From assembly GCA_041394605.1 (NCBI GenBank), contig JAWKHX010000008.1, forward strand, positions 62,001 to 126,000: 64,000 bases of DNA, written 5' to 3'. Positions 42,772 to 51,788 of the stretch are shown in pieces. Each line of letters begins with the position of its first letter. The first letter of the stretch is position 1. Under the pieces are notes generated by a model that was given only the letters and a program-made list of their open reading frames with translations, was not told the origin of the DNA and did no database searches. Source of the stretch: UBA668 sp041394605 (GTDB lineage: Bacteria > Actinomycetota > Acidimicrobiia > Acidimicrobiales > Ilumatobacteraceae). The translations under genes were made by a program, and so were the position numbers.

Positions 42772-45415
42772 CGGGCACCTCGGCAGGCTCTTCCTCCGGC
42801 TCCACGACGCTCGAGGCCGCCACCACACCGCGGAACAGGGCGTCGGCCGCTTCCTGGGCCGCTGCACGCGTCGCCTTCACCGGGGCCACCAGCGCCAGTT
42901 GGCGGAGCAGGTCGATGAGTTGCTTCATGGTCCGCACGAAGTCGCCACCGGACAACTCCTCGGCCTCCACCACCTCGGCGAACCCCTCCCCTGCCGCCCA
43001 CGCGAACGCGACGGCGACGAACGTCGGGTCGGGCGGGCGGTGCACGCCCAGACCGGCGTCCTCCTCGGCGTCCTGCAGGTCGTAGCTGATGCGGGCGATG
43101 GACTGCCAGCGGCGGCGCACCAGCGGCGACGGGTACCACGGCGCGGGCGGGGCCTCCGGGCTGCGGTGCTCGTACACGAACACGCTGGCCAGGCCTGCCA
43201 GCGACGCCGCGTCCAGCCCGTCCAGCAGGCCCTGGCGCACGCACTCGGCCACCAGCAGGTCGCTCTCGTGGAACAGGCGGGCGAGCATCTCGCCGGCCGG
43301 GGTGAGTTGCCAGCCGTCCACATAGCCCCACCCGGCGAGGATCTTCAGCACCCGGTCGAAGTCCAGCGAGATCGACTGGCTGCGCCCGCTCATGCGCTGG
43401 CGCAGTTCGGCAACCTCACGGGCGATGCGCTCCGCTTGGTTGGCCGCCTTCAACTTCTCTGCCAGGCGGGGGTCGTCCTCCACCGGGTGGGTGATCGGCC
43501 CTTCCTCGTCGTACTCCCGGCGCCGGCTGCGGCGGTGGGGCTGCACGGTCGCGCGCTCCAGCCGGCTGGCGACCTCCTTCTGGAAGTCGTGGCGGTTCGG
43601 CGCGAAGTCGGCCGGCAGTTCGATCTTGCCGATCGCCCTCGGCGGCTCGTCGAAGTCCAGCGCGGTGAGGTGCACGGTGTCGCGCCGCGTCGTGATGCCC
43701 GTGAGGCGCATGCCGCCCTTGCGGTGGGCGGAGGTCAGCACGGCCACGCGGCCGGCGTAGCGGCCCTTCTCGGCGTAGATCACGTCGCCGGGCCGCAGCT
43801 TCAGCATCGCCAGCGTCACCGGGTCGTCGCGGCCGATCGACGCCGGCCGTTCGGGCGACACACCGGCCAGCTGCCGGCGGTAGTCGTCGATGTCGCCGTA
43901 GTCGCTGCGCGACCGCTCCACCAGGTCGGCCAGGTGCTGCTGGCGGCGCTCCAGCCGGGCCTCCAGGCGCACCACCTCACGGTCGGCCTGGTACTGGGCG
44001 AAGCTGAGGTTCAGCAGGTGGTGGGCGCGGTCGCTGGTGTAGCTGCGCACCAGGTTGGCGGCCATGTTGTAGGTGGGCCGGAACGCCGAGTTGAGGTGGA
44101 AGACCCGGCTGGCGGCCAGCAGGGCCACCTGGTCGTAGGGCACGAAGGGGCTCCACAGCACCACGGCGTGGCCGAGGTCGTCCATGCCCCGCCGCCCGGC
44201 ACGCCCGGTGAGCTGGGTGTACTCCCCCGGGGTGAGGAAGGTGTGGTGGTCGCCGGTGAACTTGCTGAGCTTCTCGATCACCACGGTCTTGGCCGGCATG
44301 TTGATGCCGACGGCCAGCGTCTCGGTGGCGAACACCACCTTCACCAGGCCCTCCACGAAGCAGGCCTCCACCACCTCCTTGAACGGGGGCACCATGCCGG
44401 CGTGGTGGGCGGCAACCCCGGCCTCCAACTGGAGCAGGAACTGGCTGTAGCCCAGCACGGCCAGGTCGGCCGGGTCGATACCGCCGAGGCGGGCGTCCAC
44501 GATCTCACGGATGCGGTCACGCTCGGCACCGGAGGTGAACCGGGCGCCAGCGGCCACGCAGGCCTTCGCCGCCTCGTCGCACTGGTTGCGGCTGAAGATG
44601 AAGTAGATCGCCGGCAGCATCTCGCGGCGTTCCAGCAGGTCCACCACTTCGATGCGCGACGGGGTGAACAGGCGCCGCCGGCCCTGGCGCTGTTTGCCGC
44701 GGGCGTTCTTCCCTCCGCGGGCGGCTTCCTCGTCCAGCCGGGCGGCGTCGTTGTTGGGCCGGCCGTTCACCAGCGTCGGCAGCAGATGCAGGCGGTCGTG
44801 GGTCGTGTCGCCGATCAGGTACAGGTTCTCCAGCCGCACCGGGCGGCGGTCCTCCACCACTGCGGAGGTGGGGCCGCGGACGGTTTCGATCCACTCGGCC
44901 AACTCGGCGGCGTTGCTGACGGTGGCCGACAGGCAGACGAGCCGCACGGACGCCGGCAGGTGGATGATCACTTCCTCCCACACCGGCCCGCGGTACGTGT
45001 CCTGCAGGAAGTGCACCTCGTCGAGCACCACCACGGCCAGCTCGCCGAGGCCCCGCCCGCCGCCGTAGATCATGTTGCGCAGCACTTCGGTGGTCATCAC
45101 CACCACGTCGGCGTCGCCGTTGATGGAGTTGTCGCCGGTGAGCAGGCCCACCCGGTGGGGGCCCAGCAGGGCCGCCAGGTCGTGGTACTTCTGGTTGCTC
45201 AGCGCCTTGATCGGCGCGTGTAGAACGCCCGCTTCCCGTCGGCCAGTGCCGCGGCGATGGCGTACTCCGCCACCACCGTCTTGCCACTGCCCGTGGGCGC
45301 GGCCACCAGCACGGACTCGCCATCGTCGAGCGCGTCCATCGCCCGCAGTTGGAAACCGTCGAGCGGGAAGTCGTAGTGGGCGGTCAGCTCCGCCCGGTCG
45401 GCGCCACAACCCCAT
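42752..45415 (-). CDS. DEVH-box RNA helicase, HelY/Ski2-Mtr4-like (two frameshifts at 5' end)
   Basis: A roughly 888-residue superfamily 2 helicase. Walker A APTGSGKT, motif Ia (TAPIKALSNQKYHDL), DEVH in VVVLDEVHFLQD, SAT in CLSATVSN, motif VI QLTGRAGRRGMD; the C-terminal half carries a DSHCT-like domain. Such enzymes process RNA. Near 45217 one base is missing, putting the first 65 residues (ELTAHYDFPLDGFQLRAMDAL...GSGKT) in another frame, and the G4 run at 45409-45412 seems to have one G too many after the ATG at 45415. Between tatC and the DAGK-like gene. Confidence 0.88.
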   Translation of the reverse strand: MGLWRRPGGADRPLRLPARRFPTAGDGRARRWRVRAGGRAHGQWQDGGGGVRHRRGTGRREAGVLHAPIKALSNQKYHDLAALLGPHRVGLLTGDNSINGDADVVVMTTEVLRNMIYGGGRGLGELAVVVLDEVHFLQDTYRGPVWEEVIIHLPASVRLVCLSATVSNAAELAEWIETVRGPTSAVVEDRRPVRLENLYLIGDTTHDRLHLLPTLVNGRPNNDAARLDEEAARGGKNARGKQRQGRRRLFTPSRIEVVDLLERREMLPAIYFIFSRNQCDEAAKACVAAGARFTSGAERDRIREIVDARLGGIDPADLAVLGYSQFLLQLEAGVAAHHAGMVPPFKEVVEACFVEGLVKVVFATETLAVGINMPAKTVVIEKLSKFTGDHHTFLTPGEYTQLTGRAGRRGMDDLGHAVVLWSPFVPYDQVALLAASRVFHLNSAFRPTYNMAANLVRSYTSDRAHHLLNLSFAQYQADREVVRLEARLERRQQHLADLVERSRSDYGDIDDYRRQLAGVSPERPASIGRDDPVTLAMLKLRPGDVIYAEKGRYAGRVAVLTSAHRKGGMRLTGITTRRDTVHLTALDFDEPPRAIGKIELPADFAPNRHDFQKEVASRLERATVQPHRRSRRREYDEEGPITHPVEDDPRLAEKLKAANQAERIAREVAELRQRMSGRSQSISLDFDRVLKILAGWGYVDGWQLTPAGEMLARLFHESDLLVAECVRQGLLDGLDAASLAGLASVFVYEHRSPEAPPAPWYPSPLVRRRWQSIARISYDLQDAEEDAGLGVHRPPDPTFVAVAFAWAAGEGFAEVVEAEELSGGDFVRTMKQLIDLLRQLALVAPVKATRAAAQEAADALFRGVVAASSVVEPEEEPAEVPGADPQG

Positions 45416-45419
45416 CGTG

Positions 45420-46227
45420 TCAGCCCGCGGCCTCACGGGCGAGCTTCCGCTTCTGGGCGACTCGGCCGATGATGACGGACACGAAGTAGAACAGCGTCAT
45501 CGGCAGGGCCAGCGCCATCATCGAATAGGGATCGCCACTGGGCGTGATGACCGCCGCGAGCGAACACGATGACCACGGCGTACCGCCACTGCTTCAGCAG
45601 GGTCTGCGGGGTCAGCACACCCACCAACTGCAGGAACACCAGCAGCACCGGGAACAGGAAGGCCACGCCGAACGCAGCGATCATCGCGCCGATGAGGCCG
45701 ACGTACTTGTCCACCGGGTAGATCTGGGTGACCTCCGAGCCCGACCACGAGATCAGGAATTCCAGCGCCTTGTCCAGCGTCCAGTAGGCCACGAAGCCGC
45801 CCATGGCGAACAGCACCACGGACGACACGATGAACGGGATGGCGTACTTCTTCTCCTTGGCGTGCAGTGCCGGCACCACGAAGCGCCAGATCTGCCACAG
45901 GATCACCGGCAGCGCCAGGATGATGCCGCCGTAGGTGGCGATGGACAGCCGCGTGCTGAGGCCGCTGAGCGGGCCGATGGCCACCAGGTCCGTGCCGCTC
46001 TCGCACAGGGTGGGGCGGCGCTCGCACAGGTTGCGGTACGGGCGCAGGAGGAAGCGCAGGATCGGGTCGTAGAACGCCATGATCACGATGACACCCACCA
46101 GCACGGCCAGGCCGGAACGGATGATGCGGGTGCGCAGTTCGGCCAGGTGCTCGAACAGCGTCATCGTGTCGTCGGGCGACTTCAGCTTCGGCCGCGACGC
46201 TTCGTCGCGGCGGAACGGCATCCTCAT
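45420..46227 (-). CDS. tatC: Sec-independent translocase subunit TatC (frameshifted near 3' end)
   Basis: A roughly 268-residue six-helix membrane protein, the substrate-receptor core of the Tat pathway. TMTLFEHLAELRTRIIRSGLAVLVG at the N terminus and FVVPALHAKEKKY mark the family. The final part (LAAVITPSGDPYSMMALALPMTLFYFVSVIIGRVAQKRKLAREAAG, stop at 45420) is in a second frame; the break lies near 45550-45560 and is explained by one extra or two missing bases. ATG at 46227 overlaps the tatB stop (ATGA). Helicase follows after 4 bases. Confidence 0.9.
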
Positions 46228-46676
46228 TCGGCGCCCGCCTCCGCCGCATCGTCGCCCGCAGCGGCGGTGTCGCCGCTCGGAGCCGCGTCGGGCGCGCCGG
46301 CGGCCTCCCTGGCAGCCAGGCGGTCCGTCCGGCGGGGGTTGGCCGAGCCGAAGTTCAGCCCTTGTTGGCGGGCCACGGGCCGCGCCGGAGGCTCGGGACG
46401 CTGGTCCTCCGGTGCGGTGGTGCCGGTTGCCGGCGGGTCGCCCTCGTTGAGGTCGAAACGGGCTGCCTGGCGCACCGCGTCGGCGGTGTCCTTCAGTTCC
46501 TTCATCGGCTCGTCGAGCACCTGGCGCAGTTCGCCCTGGAAGCCACCGACGGTCTTCTTGAACTCGGCGTAGCCCTTGCCGAACTTGCGGATGGCCTCGG
46601 GCAGCTTCTCCGGGCCCAGCACCACGAGCGCCACGAGCAGCAGGAAGATCAGCTCGCTGCCCTCGATGTTGAACAC
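46224..46676 (-). CDS. tatB: Sec-independent translocase subunit TatB (TatA/B family)
   Basis: A 150-residue protein with a single N-terminal membrane helix (GSELIFLLLVALVVLGPEKLPEAIRKFGKG, containing the Gly-Pro hinge), an amphipathic helix and a long Pro/Ala/Asp-rich tail. The GSE opening and length favour TatB over TatA. GTG at 46676 has TAGACT 8 nt upstream. It starts the tatB-tatC-helicase operon. No tatA is in the window. Confidence 0.85.
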   Translation of the reverse strand: MFNIEGSELIFLLLVALVVLGPEKLPEAIRKFGKGYAEFKKTVGGFQGELRQVLDEPMKELKDTADAVRQAARFDLNEGDPPATGTTAPEDQRPEPPARPVARQQGLNFGSANPRRTDRLAAREAAGAPDAAPSGDTAAAGDDAAEAGAE

Positions 46677-46684
46677 GGCTGGGG

Positions 46685-46690
46685 AGTCTA
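46685..46690 (-). promoter_or_regulatory. Leaderless -10 box of the tatBC operon
   Basis: TAGACT (minus strand) lies 8 nt before the GTG at 46676. Confidence 0.5.
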
Positions 46691-46762
46691 GGAGGCGCTG
46701 CCCCGAACCGCGGCGTCACCTGCCGGGAGGATCCGGCCGGGCGATCCGTCGGGGAGGCGTGA

Positions 46763-46768
46763 CAAGAT
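46763..46768 (+). promoter_or_regulatory. Possible leaderless -10 box of the phosphodiesterase gene
   Basis: CAAGAT lies 6 nt before the GTG at 46775. Confidence 0.35.
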
Positions 46769-46774
46769 CGTCCT

Positions 46775-47500
46775 GTGCAGCAGCGCCTTCCCTCGCTTCT
46801 CGACCGGCCCATCACGTTCGCCCACCGTGGGGCCCGCGCCCACGCCCCGGAGAACACGATCGAGGCGTTCCGCCTGGCCCTTCGCCTCGGCGCTTCCGGC
46901 TTGGAGAGCGATGTGTGGCTGACGTCGGACGGGGTGGCGGTACTGGACCACGACGGGGTCGTCCGCCGCCGCCTGGGCCGCACCACGCCCATCGCCGAGG
47001 TGCCCCGGGCGGCGCTGCCCGAGCACATCCCCACGCTCGCCGACCTGTACGAGCAGTGCGGCGCCGGCTACCACCTGTCGCTGGACATCCGCGGCGGGTC
47101 CGGCCAGACGGTCATCGACGTCACCCGCGAGGCGGCACCGGAACTGCTGGACCGCCTGTGGCTGTGCGCCGAAGTGGACGCCCTGCTGCCCCTGCGCGGG
47201 CAGGGGGCCAAGCTGGTCAACAGCACTCGCCTCGGCCGCATCAAGGAAGGCCCCGAGCGCCGAGCCGCAACGCTCTCGGCGGAGGGCATCGACGCGGTGA
47301 ACCTGCACCACTCGGACTGGAACGGCGGCCTCGTGGCCCTGTTCCACCGGTTCAACCGGGTGTGCTTCAGCTGGGACCTGCAGGAGCCGCACCTGCTGGA
47401 ACGTCACCTGCGGATGGGCGTGGACGGCGTCTACAGCGACCACACGGACCGCATGGTGGACGCCTACCGAGCGCAGATGGGCGGCAACCCTGCGGTGTGA
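46775..47500 (+). CDS. Glycerophosphodiester phosphodiesterase
   Basis: A 241-residue TIM-barrel enzyme that hydrolyses glycerophosphodiesters to glycerol-3-phosphate and an alcohol. The catalytic HRGARAHAPENTIEAF, LESDVWLTSDGVAVLDHDG (Glu/Asp and His) and GVDGVYSDHTDRMV follow the GDPD family. The segment VNLHHSDWNGGLVALFH is near the usual Lys/Glu position. No signal peptide, so cytoplasmic. GTG at 46775 is chosen on the -10-like CAAGAT 6 nt upstream. Confidence 0.88.
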   Translation: MQQRLPSLLDRPITFAHRGARAHAPENTIEAFRLALRLGASGLESDVWLTSDGVAVLDHDGVVRRRLGRTTPIAEVPRAALPEHIPTLADLYEQCGAGYHLSLDIRGGSGQTVIDVTREAAPELLDRLWLCAEVDALLPLRGQGAKLVNSTRLGRIKEGPERRAATLSAEGIDAVNLHHSDWNGGLVALFHRFNRVCFSWDLQEPHLLERHLRMGVDGVYSDHTDRMVDAYRAQMGGNPAV

Positions 47501-47545
47501 GGGTGCTCCGCGGCTACCTGTGTCAGGGCGCGGCGGGACCAGGGG

Positions 47546-48245
47546 TCAGAGCCACTGCCAGTCGTCCGTGGGCCAGATCACCACGAACGCCCGGCCGAGC
47601 AGATCGCCGTACGGCACCGGGCCGATGGCGCGGCTGTCCATCGAGCCGTCGCGGTTGTCGCCCATGACGAACACGGTGTCCGCCGGCACCAACCACTCCC
47701 CCGGTTCGTTGGTGCCGCTGCAGTTGGCCTCCACAGGGTCCAGGTAGGGCTCCTGCAACAGGCGGCCGTCGATGTAGACCGCGCAGTTGCCGCGGACCTC
47801 GACGGTCTCGCCCGGCAGGCCGATGACCCGCTTGATGAGGTCGCGCTCGGGGTTCTCGCCGCGGATGGTCTTCAGCACCACCACGTCACCGCGGTGCGGG
47901 TCGTGCAGGCGGTAGCTGAGCTTGTTGACCAGCACCCGGTCGCCGTCGTGCAGCGTCCAACCGCATGGAGTCGCCGGAGACCTGGAACCGCTGCAGCACG
48001 TACGCCTTCACCAGCAGGGCGGCCGACACGGCCACGGCCACCACGACCAGCCACTCCACCACCGACGCCATCGCGCTCTTGCGCCTGCGGGCCGGCGGCG
48101 GGTGACCCTCGTCGACCTCCACCAACTCCATCTCGCCGGTGGGTTCTACGCCGGGCCGGGCTGCCGCCTCATCGTCGTGCACCACCACGGTGGCGGACTC
48201 CAGAAGGTCGTCGATCTCCGTGCGGGCGGGAGGCTGGTCCGACAT
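47546..48245 (-). CDS. lepB: Signal peptidase I (frameshifted)
   Basis: A roughly 233-residue membrane serine peptidase that removes signal peptides. An acidic cytoplasmic N terminus precedes one membrane helix (MASVVEWLVVVAVAVSAALLVKAYVLQRF). Catalytic Ser is in FQVSGDSM near residue 92; catalytic Lys in RDLIKRVIGLPGE; box E is GDNRDGSMDSR. The frame breaks at 47957-47962, directly after SGDSMR; deleting one base gives SMRLTLHDGDRVLVNK, the expected continuation. ATG at 48245 has TAGCGT 7 nt upstream. Confidence 0.9.
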
Positions 48246-48252
48246 CGCCGTC

Positions 48253-48258
48253 ACGCTA
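48253..48258 (-). promoter_or_regulatory. Leaderless -10 box of lepB
   Basis: TAGCGT (minus strand) lies 7 nt before the ATG at 48245. Confidence 0.55.
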
Positions 48259-48305
48259 CCCGGCGGCGCAGGTGGCGGCACGGCAGCGCCTCCGCCCGGC
48301 GGGCG

Positions 48306-49664
48306 TCACAGCGAAGCGATGAGCTTCTCCACCCGCTCGTCACGGCTGCGGAAGGGGTCCTTGCACAGCACGGTGCGCTGGGCCTGGTCGTTGAGCTTGA
48401 GGTGCACCCAGTCCACCGTGTAGTCCCGCTTGCGTTCCTTGGCCCGCTTGATGAACTCGCCGCGCAGCCGGGCACGGGTGTTCTGCGGCGGGGTCTCGAT
48501 GGCGGCCTCGATGTCCGTGTCCAGACACATGCGTTCCACCATGCCGTGGTCCTGCAGCTTGTAGAACGGGCTGCGGTGCGGGGAGATGTCGTGGTACTGG
48601 AGATCCAGCAGTTGCACGCGGGCGTCGCCGAGCGGCAGGTCGTGACGGTTGCGGAAGGCTTCCAGCAGGCGGTACTTGATGACCCAGTCCACCTCGCGGT
48701 CCAGCTTCAGCGGGTCGTTCTCGATCGTGCTGACGCAGTGCTCCCACATCTCCAGCGCCTTCTGCTCCAGCGGCGGGAAGCCCTTGGTGTCGGCGAAGCG
48801 CAGGGCGCGGTCCAGGTACTCGCGCTGGATGTCCAGTGCGCTGACCTCGTGCCCGTTGGCCGGGCGCACCTTGCGCCGGCAGGTCATGTCGTGGCTGATG
48901 TCGCGGATGGCCCGGATGGGGTTCTCCAGCGTCATGTCGCGCAGCACCACGCTGGGATCCTCCAGCATCCGCAGCATGCAGGCGGCGGCGCCGACCTTCA
49001 CGAACGAGGTGTACTCGCTCATGTTGCTGTCGCCGACGATGACGTGCAGGCGGCGGTAGCGCTCGGCGTCGGCGTGCGGCTCATCGCGGGTGTTGATGAT
49101 CGGGCGGCTGCGGGTGGTGGCGCTGCTGACGCCTTCCCAGATGTGCTCGGCCCGCTGGGCGATGGAGTACAGCGGGCCGCGGGCGGTCTGCAGCACCTTG
49201 CCGGAACCGGTGTAGATCTGCCGGCTGACGAGGAACGGGATGAGCACCTCGGCGTAGTGGCCCAGGTCGTCGGCCCGGCTGGTGAGGTAGTTCTCGTGGC
49301 AGCCGTAGCTGTTGCCGGCGGAGTCCGTGTTGTTCTTGAACAGGTAGATGGTGCCGCGGATGCCTTCCTCGCGCAGGCGCTGCTCGGCGGAGTGCACGAG
49401 GCTCTCGAGGATGCGCTCGCCCGCCTTGTCGTGCACCACCAGGTCGTAGATGGAGTCGCACTCCGGTGTGGCGTACTCCGGGTGGGAACCCACGTCGAGG
49501 TACAGGCGGGCGCCGTTCTGGAGGAACACATTGCTGCTGCGCCCCCAGCTGACCACCTTGCGGAACAGGTACCGGGCGACCTCGTCAGGGCTCAGCCGAC
49601 GCTGCCCGCGGAGGGTGCAGGTGACGCCGTACTCGTTCTCGAGCCCGTAGATCCTGCGATCCAT
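48306..49664 (-). CDS. pafA: Pup-protein ligase
   Basis: A 452-residue carboxylate-amine ligase that joins the C-terminal glutamate of Pup to substrate lysines. RRIYGLENEYGVTCTLRG at the start, WGRSSNVFLQNGARLYLDVGSHPEYATPECD (with the catalytic Asp), NNTDSAGNSYGCHENYL and LHVIVGDSNMSE are PafA signatures. The missing Dop loop after the first strand distinguishes it from the paralogue at 53.5 kb. ATG at 49664 has TACGGT 6 nt upstream. It lies downstream of pxpC on the same strand but with its own box. Confidence 0.95.
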   Translation of the reverse strand: MDRRIYGLENEYGVTCTLRGQRRLSPDEVARYLFRKVVSWGRSSNVFLQNGARLYLDVGSHPEYATPECDSIYDLVVHDKAGERILESLVHSAEQRLREEGIRGTIYLFKNNTDSAGNSYGCHENYLTSRADDLGHYAEVLIPFLVSRQIYTGSGKVLQTARGPLYSIAQRAEHIWEGVSSATTRSRPIINTRDEPHADAERYRRLHVIVGDSNMSEYTSFVKVGAAACMLRMLEDPSVVLRDMTLENPIRAIRDISHDMTCRRKVRPANGHEVSALDIQREYLDRALRFADTKGFPPLEQKALEMWEHCVSTIENDPLKLDREVDWVIKYRLLEAFRNRHDLPLGDARVQLLDLQYHDISPHRSPFYKLQDHGMVERMCLDTDIEAAIETPPQNTRARLRGEFIKRAKERKRDYTVDWVHLKLNDQAQRTVLCKDPFRSRDERVEKLIASL

Positions 49665-49670
49665 GGCAGC

Positions 49671-49676
49671 ACCGTA
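49671..49676 (-). promoter_or_regulatory. Leaderless -10 box of pafA
   Basis: TACGGT (minus strand) lies 6 nt before the ATG at 49664. Confidence 0.55.
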
Positions 49677-49703
49677 GCGCGCCCTTCTCCCCCGCACCCC
49701 ACG

Positions 49704-50468
49704 TCATTCGGGCGTCGGAGCGAGCACACGGAGGCGCAGGGAGGTGCCTGGCGCGGCCTGGGCCAGCGCAGGGATGTCCGCCACGTCGACGACGGCGATC
49801 ACCGGATACCCACCGGTGGCGGGATGGTCGGCCAGCATCACGATCGGGTTGCCGTCCGGCGGGACCTGCACAGCGCCCTCGACCATGCCTTCCGAGGAAG
49901 CTCTCCGGCACGCCGCCGGACCAGTGCCGGGCCGCAGCCGGGCGCCGACCCGGCTGGTGGAAGTGACCACGAACTCGGCCCGGTCGAGCACCGTCCACGT
50001 GTCGGGGGCGAACCAGTCCAGCCGCGGGCCGGGCCAGATGCCCACCACTGCGTGCAGCGGCGGCCGCGGCACGGCATGGACCAGCGGGTCCCCGACCGGC
50101 GGAGTGTCACCACCCACGCCGCCACGGACCCCCACGTAGACACGCGCCCCGTCCAGCAGGCGGCCGATCCGCACCCTCGGCGCCGGCGGGCAGGAGCACG
50201 GCGTTCCCCCACCCCAGCGGCGGCCCGCCGCTGACCGCCACGTCGGCGACGGCGCCAACCACGGCGACCAGGGTGGAAGCGAGCACCGCAAGCTGAGCCC
50301 GCCGGAGCTCTCCAGCGCCGGCGCGTCGGGGCCGTTGCCGACGACACGGTTGACGAGGCGCAGCGAGGCCAGGTCCACCCGCCCCCGTGCCGCACCCAGC
50401 CAGGCGCGACCCGGCCGGCCGGCGTCCACCACCGAACCGGCGATCCCCCAGGACCGGACCTCGATCAC
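49704..50468 (-). CDS. pxpC: 5-oxoprolinase subunit C (PxpC/KipA-like), multiple frameshifts
   Basis: A roughly 255-residue biotin-dependent-carboxylase-like protein. IEVRSWGIAGSVVDAGRPGRAWLG, DLASLRLVNRVVGN, RVYVGVRGG and the C-terminal ADHPATGGYPVIAVV block are PxpC features. Between about 50180 and 50280 the family sequence (AVLASTLVAVVGAVADVAVSGGPPLGWGNAVLLPAG) is in another frame, and a second short shifted stretch lies near 49895-49925. Both are paired, compensating shifts. The protein seems slightly shorter than usual. GTG at 50468 overlaps the pxpB stop. Confidence 0.8.
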   Translation of the reverse strand: MIEVRSWGIAGSVVDAGRPGRAWLGAARGRVDLASLRLVNRVVGNGPDAPALESSGGLSLRCSLPPWSPWLAPSPTWRSAAGRRWGGGTPCSCPPAPRVRIGRLLDGARVYVGVRGGVGGDTPPVGDPLVHAVPRPPLHAVVGIWPGPRLDWFAPDTWTVLDRAEFVVTSTSRVGARLRPGTGPAACRRASSEGMVEGAVQVPPDGNPIVMLADHPATGGYPVIAVVDVADIPALAQAAPGTSLRLRVLAPTPE

Positions 50469-51052
50469 CGGGGCCGGAACCTGACCCGTGTGCCGGGCGG
50501 CAGGAGGGCGGGCGGCTCGCGCCCGTCGTCCCACAGCACGGCGTCGGTCCGCCCCAGCAGGTGCCAGCCGCCCGGGCTCTCGCGGGTAGACCCCGGCGTA
50601 CTCGGCGGCGATGGCCACTGCACCGGCCGGCACGCGCTCCCGGGGCGTGGCCCGCCGCGGCAGGTGCAGCACCTCCGGCAGGCCGGTCATGTAGGCGAAG
50701 CCGGGCATGAACCCGCAGAACGCCACGGTGTAGTCCGCACCGCTGTGCAGCGCGATCACGTCCTCCACGCTGCGGCCCGTTGCGGCCGCCACCGACGGCA
50801 GGTCCTCGCCGTCGTAGGTGACGTCCACGGTCACCAGCGGACCCGGCGCCGGCACGGCACCGTCCGCCGGCACGTCCAGCAGGTCAGTGTCCAGCGATCC
50901 GTCGTGCACCACCAGCACCGTCCGCGCCGCGGGGACGATGTCCTCGACCGCAGGCCACCGGCGGCCCGCCATGCCGACGCAGCGGCCACCACCTGCTCCA
51001 GCCGGTCGAACTCGGCGAGCACGGCCCGCGGGCCGTACGGGAGCAGCCTCAC
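50465..51052 (-). CDS. pxpB: 5-oxoprolinase subunit B (PxpB/KipI-like), two frameshifts
   Basis: A roughly 196-residue protein, with PxpA and PxpC the ATP-dependent 5-oxoprolinase that opens pyroglutamate to glutamate. VRLLPYGPRAVLAEFDRLEQVVAAASAWR starts it; VEDIVPAARTVLVVHDG, FCGFMPGFAYMTGLPEVLHLPRRATPRERVPAGAVAIA and GGWHLLGRTDAVLWD are KipI-family blocks. Frame breaks near 50955-50965 and near 50575; the true stop is at 50465. GTG at 51052 overlaps the pxpA stop (GTGA) and GTG of pxpC overlaps its own. Confidence 0.83.
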
Positions 51053-51777
51053 GGCACGAAGGCGCCGATGGCGGCGCCGCGGCTTCCAGCGCGGCACGCA
51101 CGGCGGAGAGGATCGCCGGCGCCCCGGGCGTGTCGCTGTGCACGCAGATCGAGGCCACGCCACCCTCCCAGAGCCGCACCGCCTGGGCCGCGGCAGCCGC
51201 AGGGTCCGTCAGCAGCGCACCCGGCTCGGTCCGCGGCACCAGCCGGCCGTCGGGTGTGTAGGCCCGGTCGGCGAACCCCTCCACCACGAAGCGGATGCCG
51301 GCATGCGCAGCAGGCCGTCTCGATCTCGCTGCCGGGCAGCCCGAGCACCGCCAGCCCTCCGCCGTGCTCGCGGACACCAGCGGCCACCGCGCCGGCCTGC
51401 GCGGCGTGATGGACGATCGCGTTGTACAGCGCGCCATGGGGCTTGACGTAGGCCACGCGCCCGCCGGCCACGGCGGCCATCGCCTCCAGCGCGCCGAGCT
51501 GGTACAGAACGGCATCCGTCAGCTCGGCGGGCCGCATCTCCATGAAGCGGCGACCGAAGCCGGCCAGGTCCGGGTAGCTCACCTGGGCGCCGATGGCACA
51601 CCCGGCGGCCACCGCCGCGGCGCACGTGCGGCGCATGATCGACGGGTCGCCGGCGTGGAACCCACATGCGACGTTGACCGAGGTCAGCAGTGGGATCAGT
51701 TGGTCGTCCGGCCCGCCGGCCCAGGCGCCGAAGCCCTCGCCGACGTCGCTGTTGAGGTCGATCCGGGCGGCGGGCAT
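51049..51777 (-). CDS. pxpA: 5-oxoprolinase subunit A (PxpA, LamB/YcsF family), two compensating frameshifts
   Basis: A roughly 242-residue protein. IDLNSDVGEGFGAW, LTSVNVACGFHAGDP, GAQVSYPDLAGFGRR and YVKPHGALYN are diagnostic of LamB/YcsF. After LGLPGSEIET the family sequence (AAHAGIRFVVEGFADRAYTPDGRLVPR...ICVHSDTPGAP) is in another frame from about 51310 to 51080, then returns for the end GAAIGAFVP. One inserted and one missing base explain this. It leads pxpABC and starts 11 bases after the prcA stop. Confidence 0.85.
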   Translation of the reverse strand: MPAARIDLNSDVGEGFGAWAGGPDDQLIPLLTSVNVACGFHAGDPSIMRRTCAAAVAAGCAIGAQVSYPDLAGFGRRFMEMRPAELTDAVLYQLGALEAMAAVAGGRVAYVKPHGALYNAIVHHAAQAGAVAAGVREHGGGLAVLGLPGSEIETACCACRHPLRGGGVRRPGLHTRRPAGAADRAGCAADGPCGCRGPGGAALGGWRGLDLRAQRHARGAGDPLRRACRAGSRGAAIGAFVP

Positions 51778-51788
51778 GCCGTGGCCGA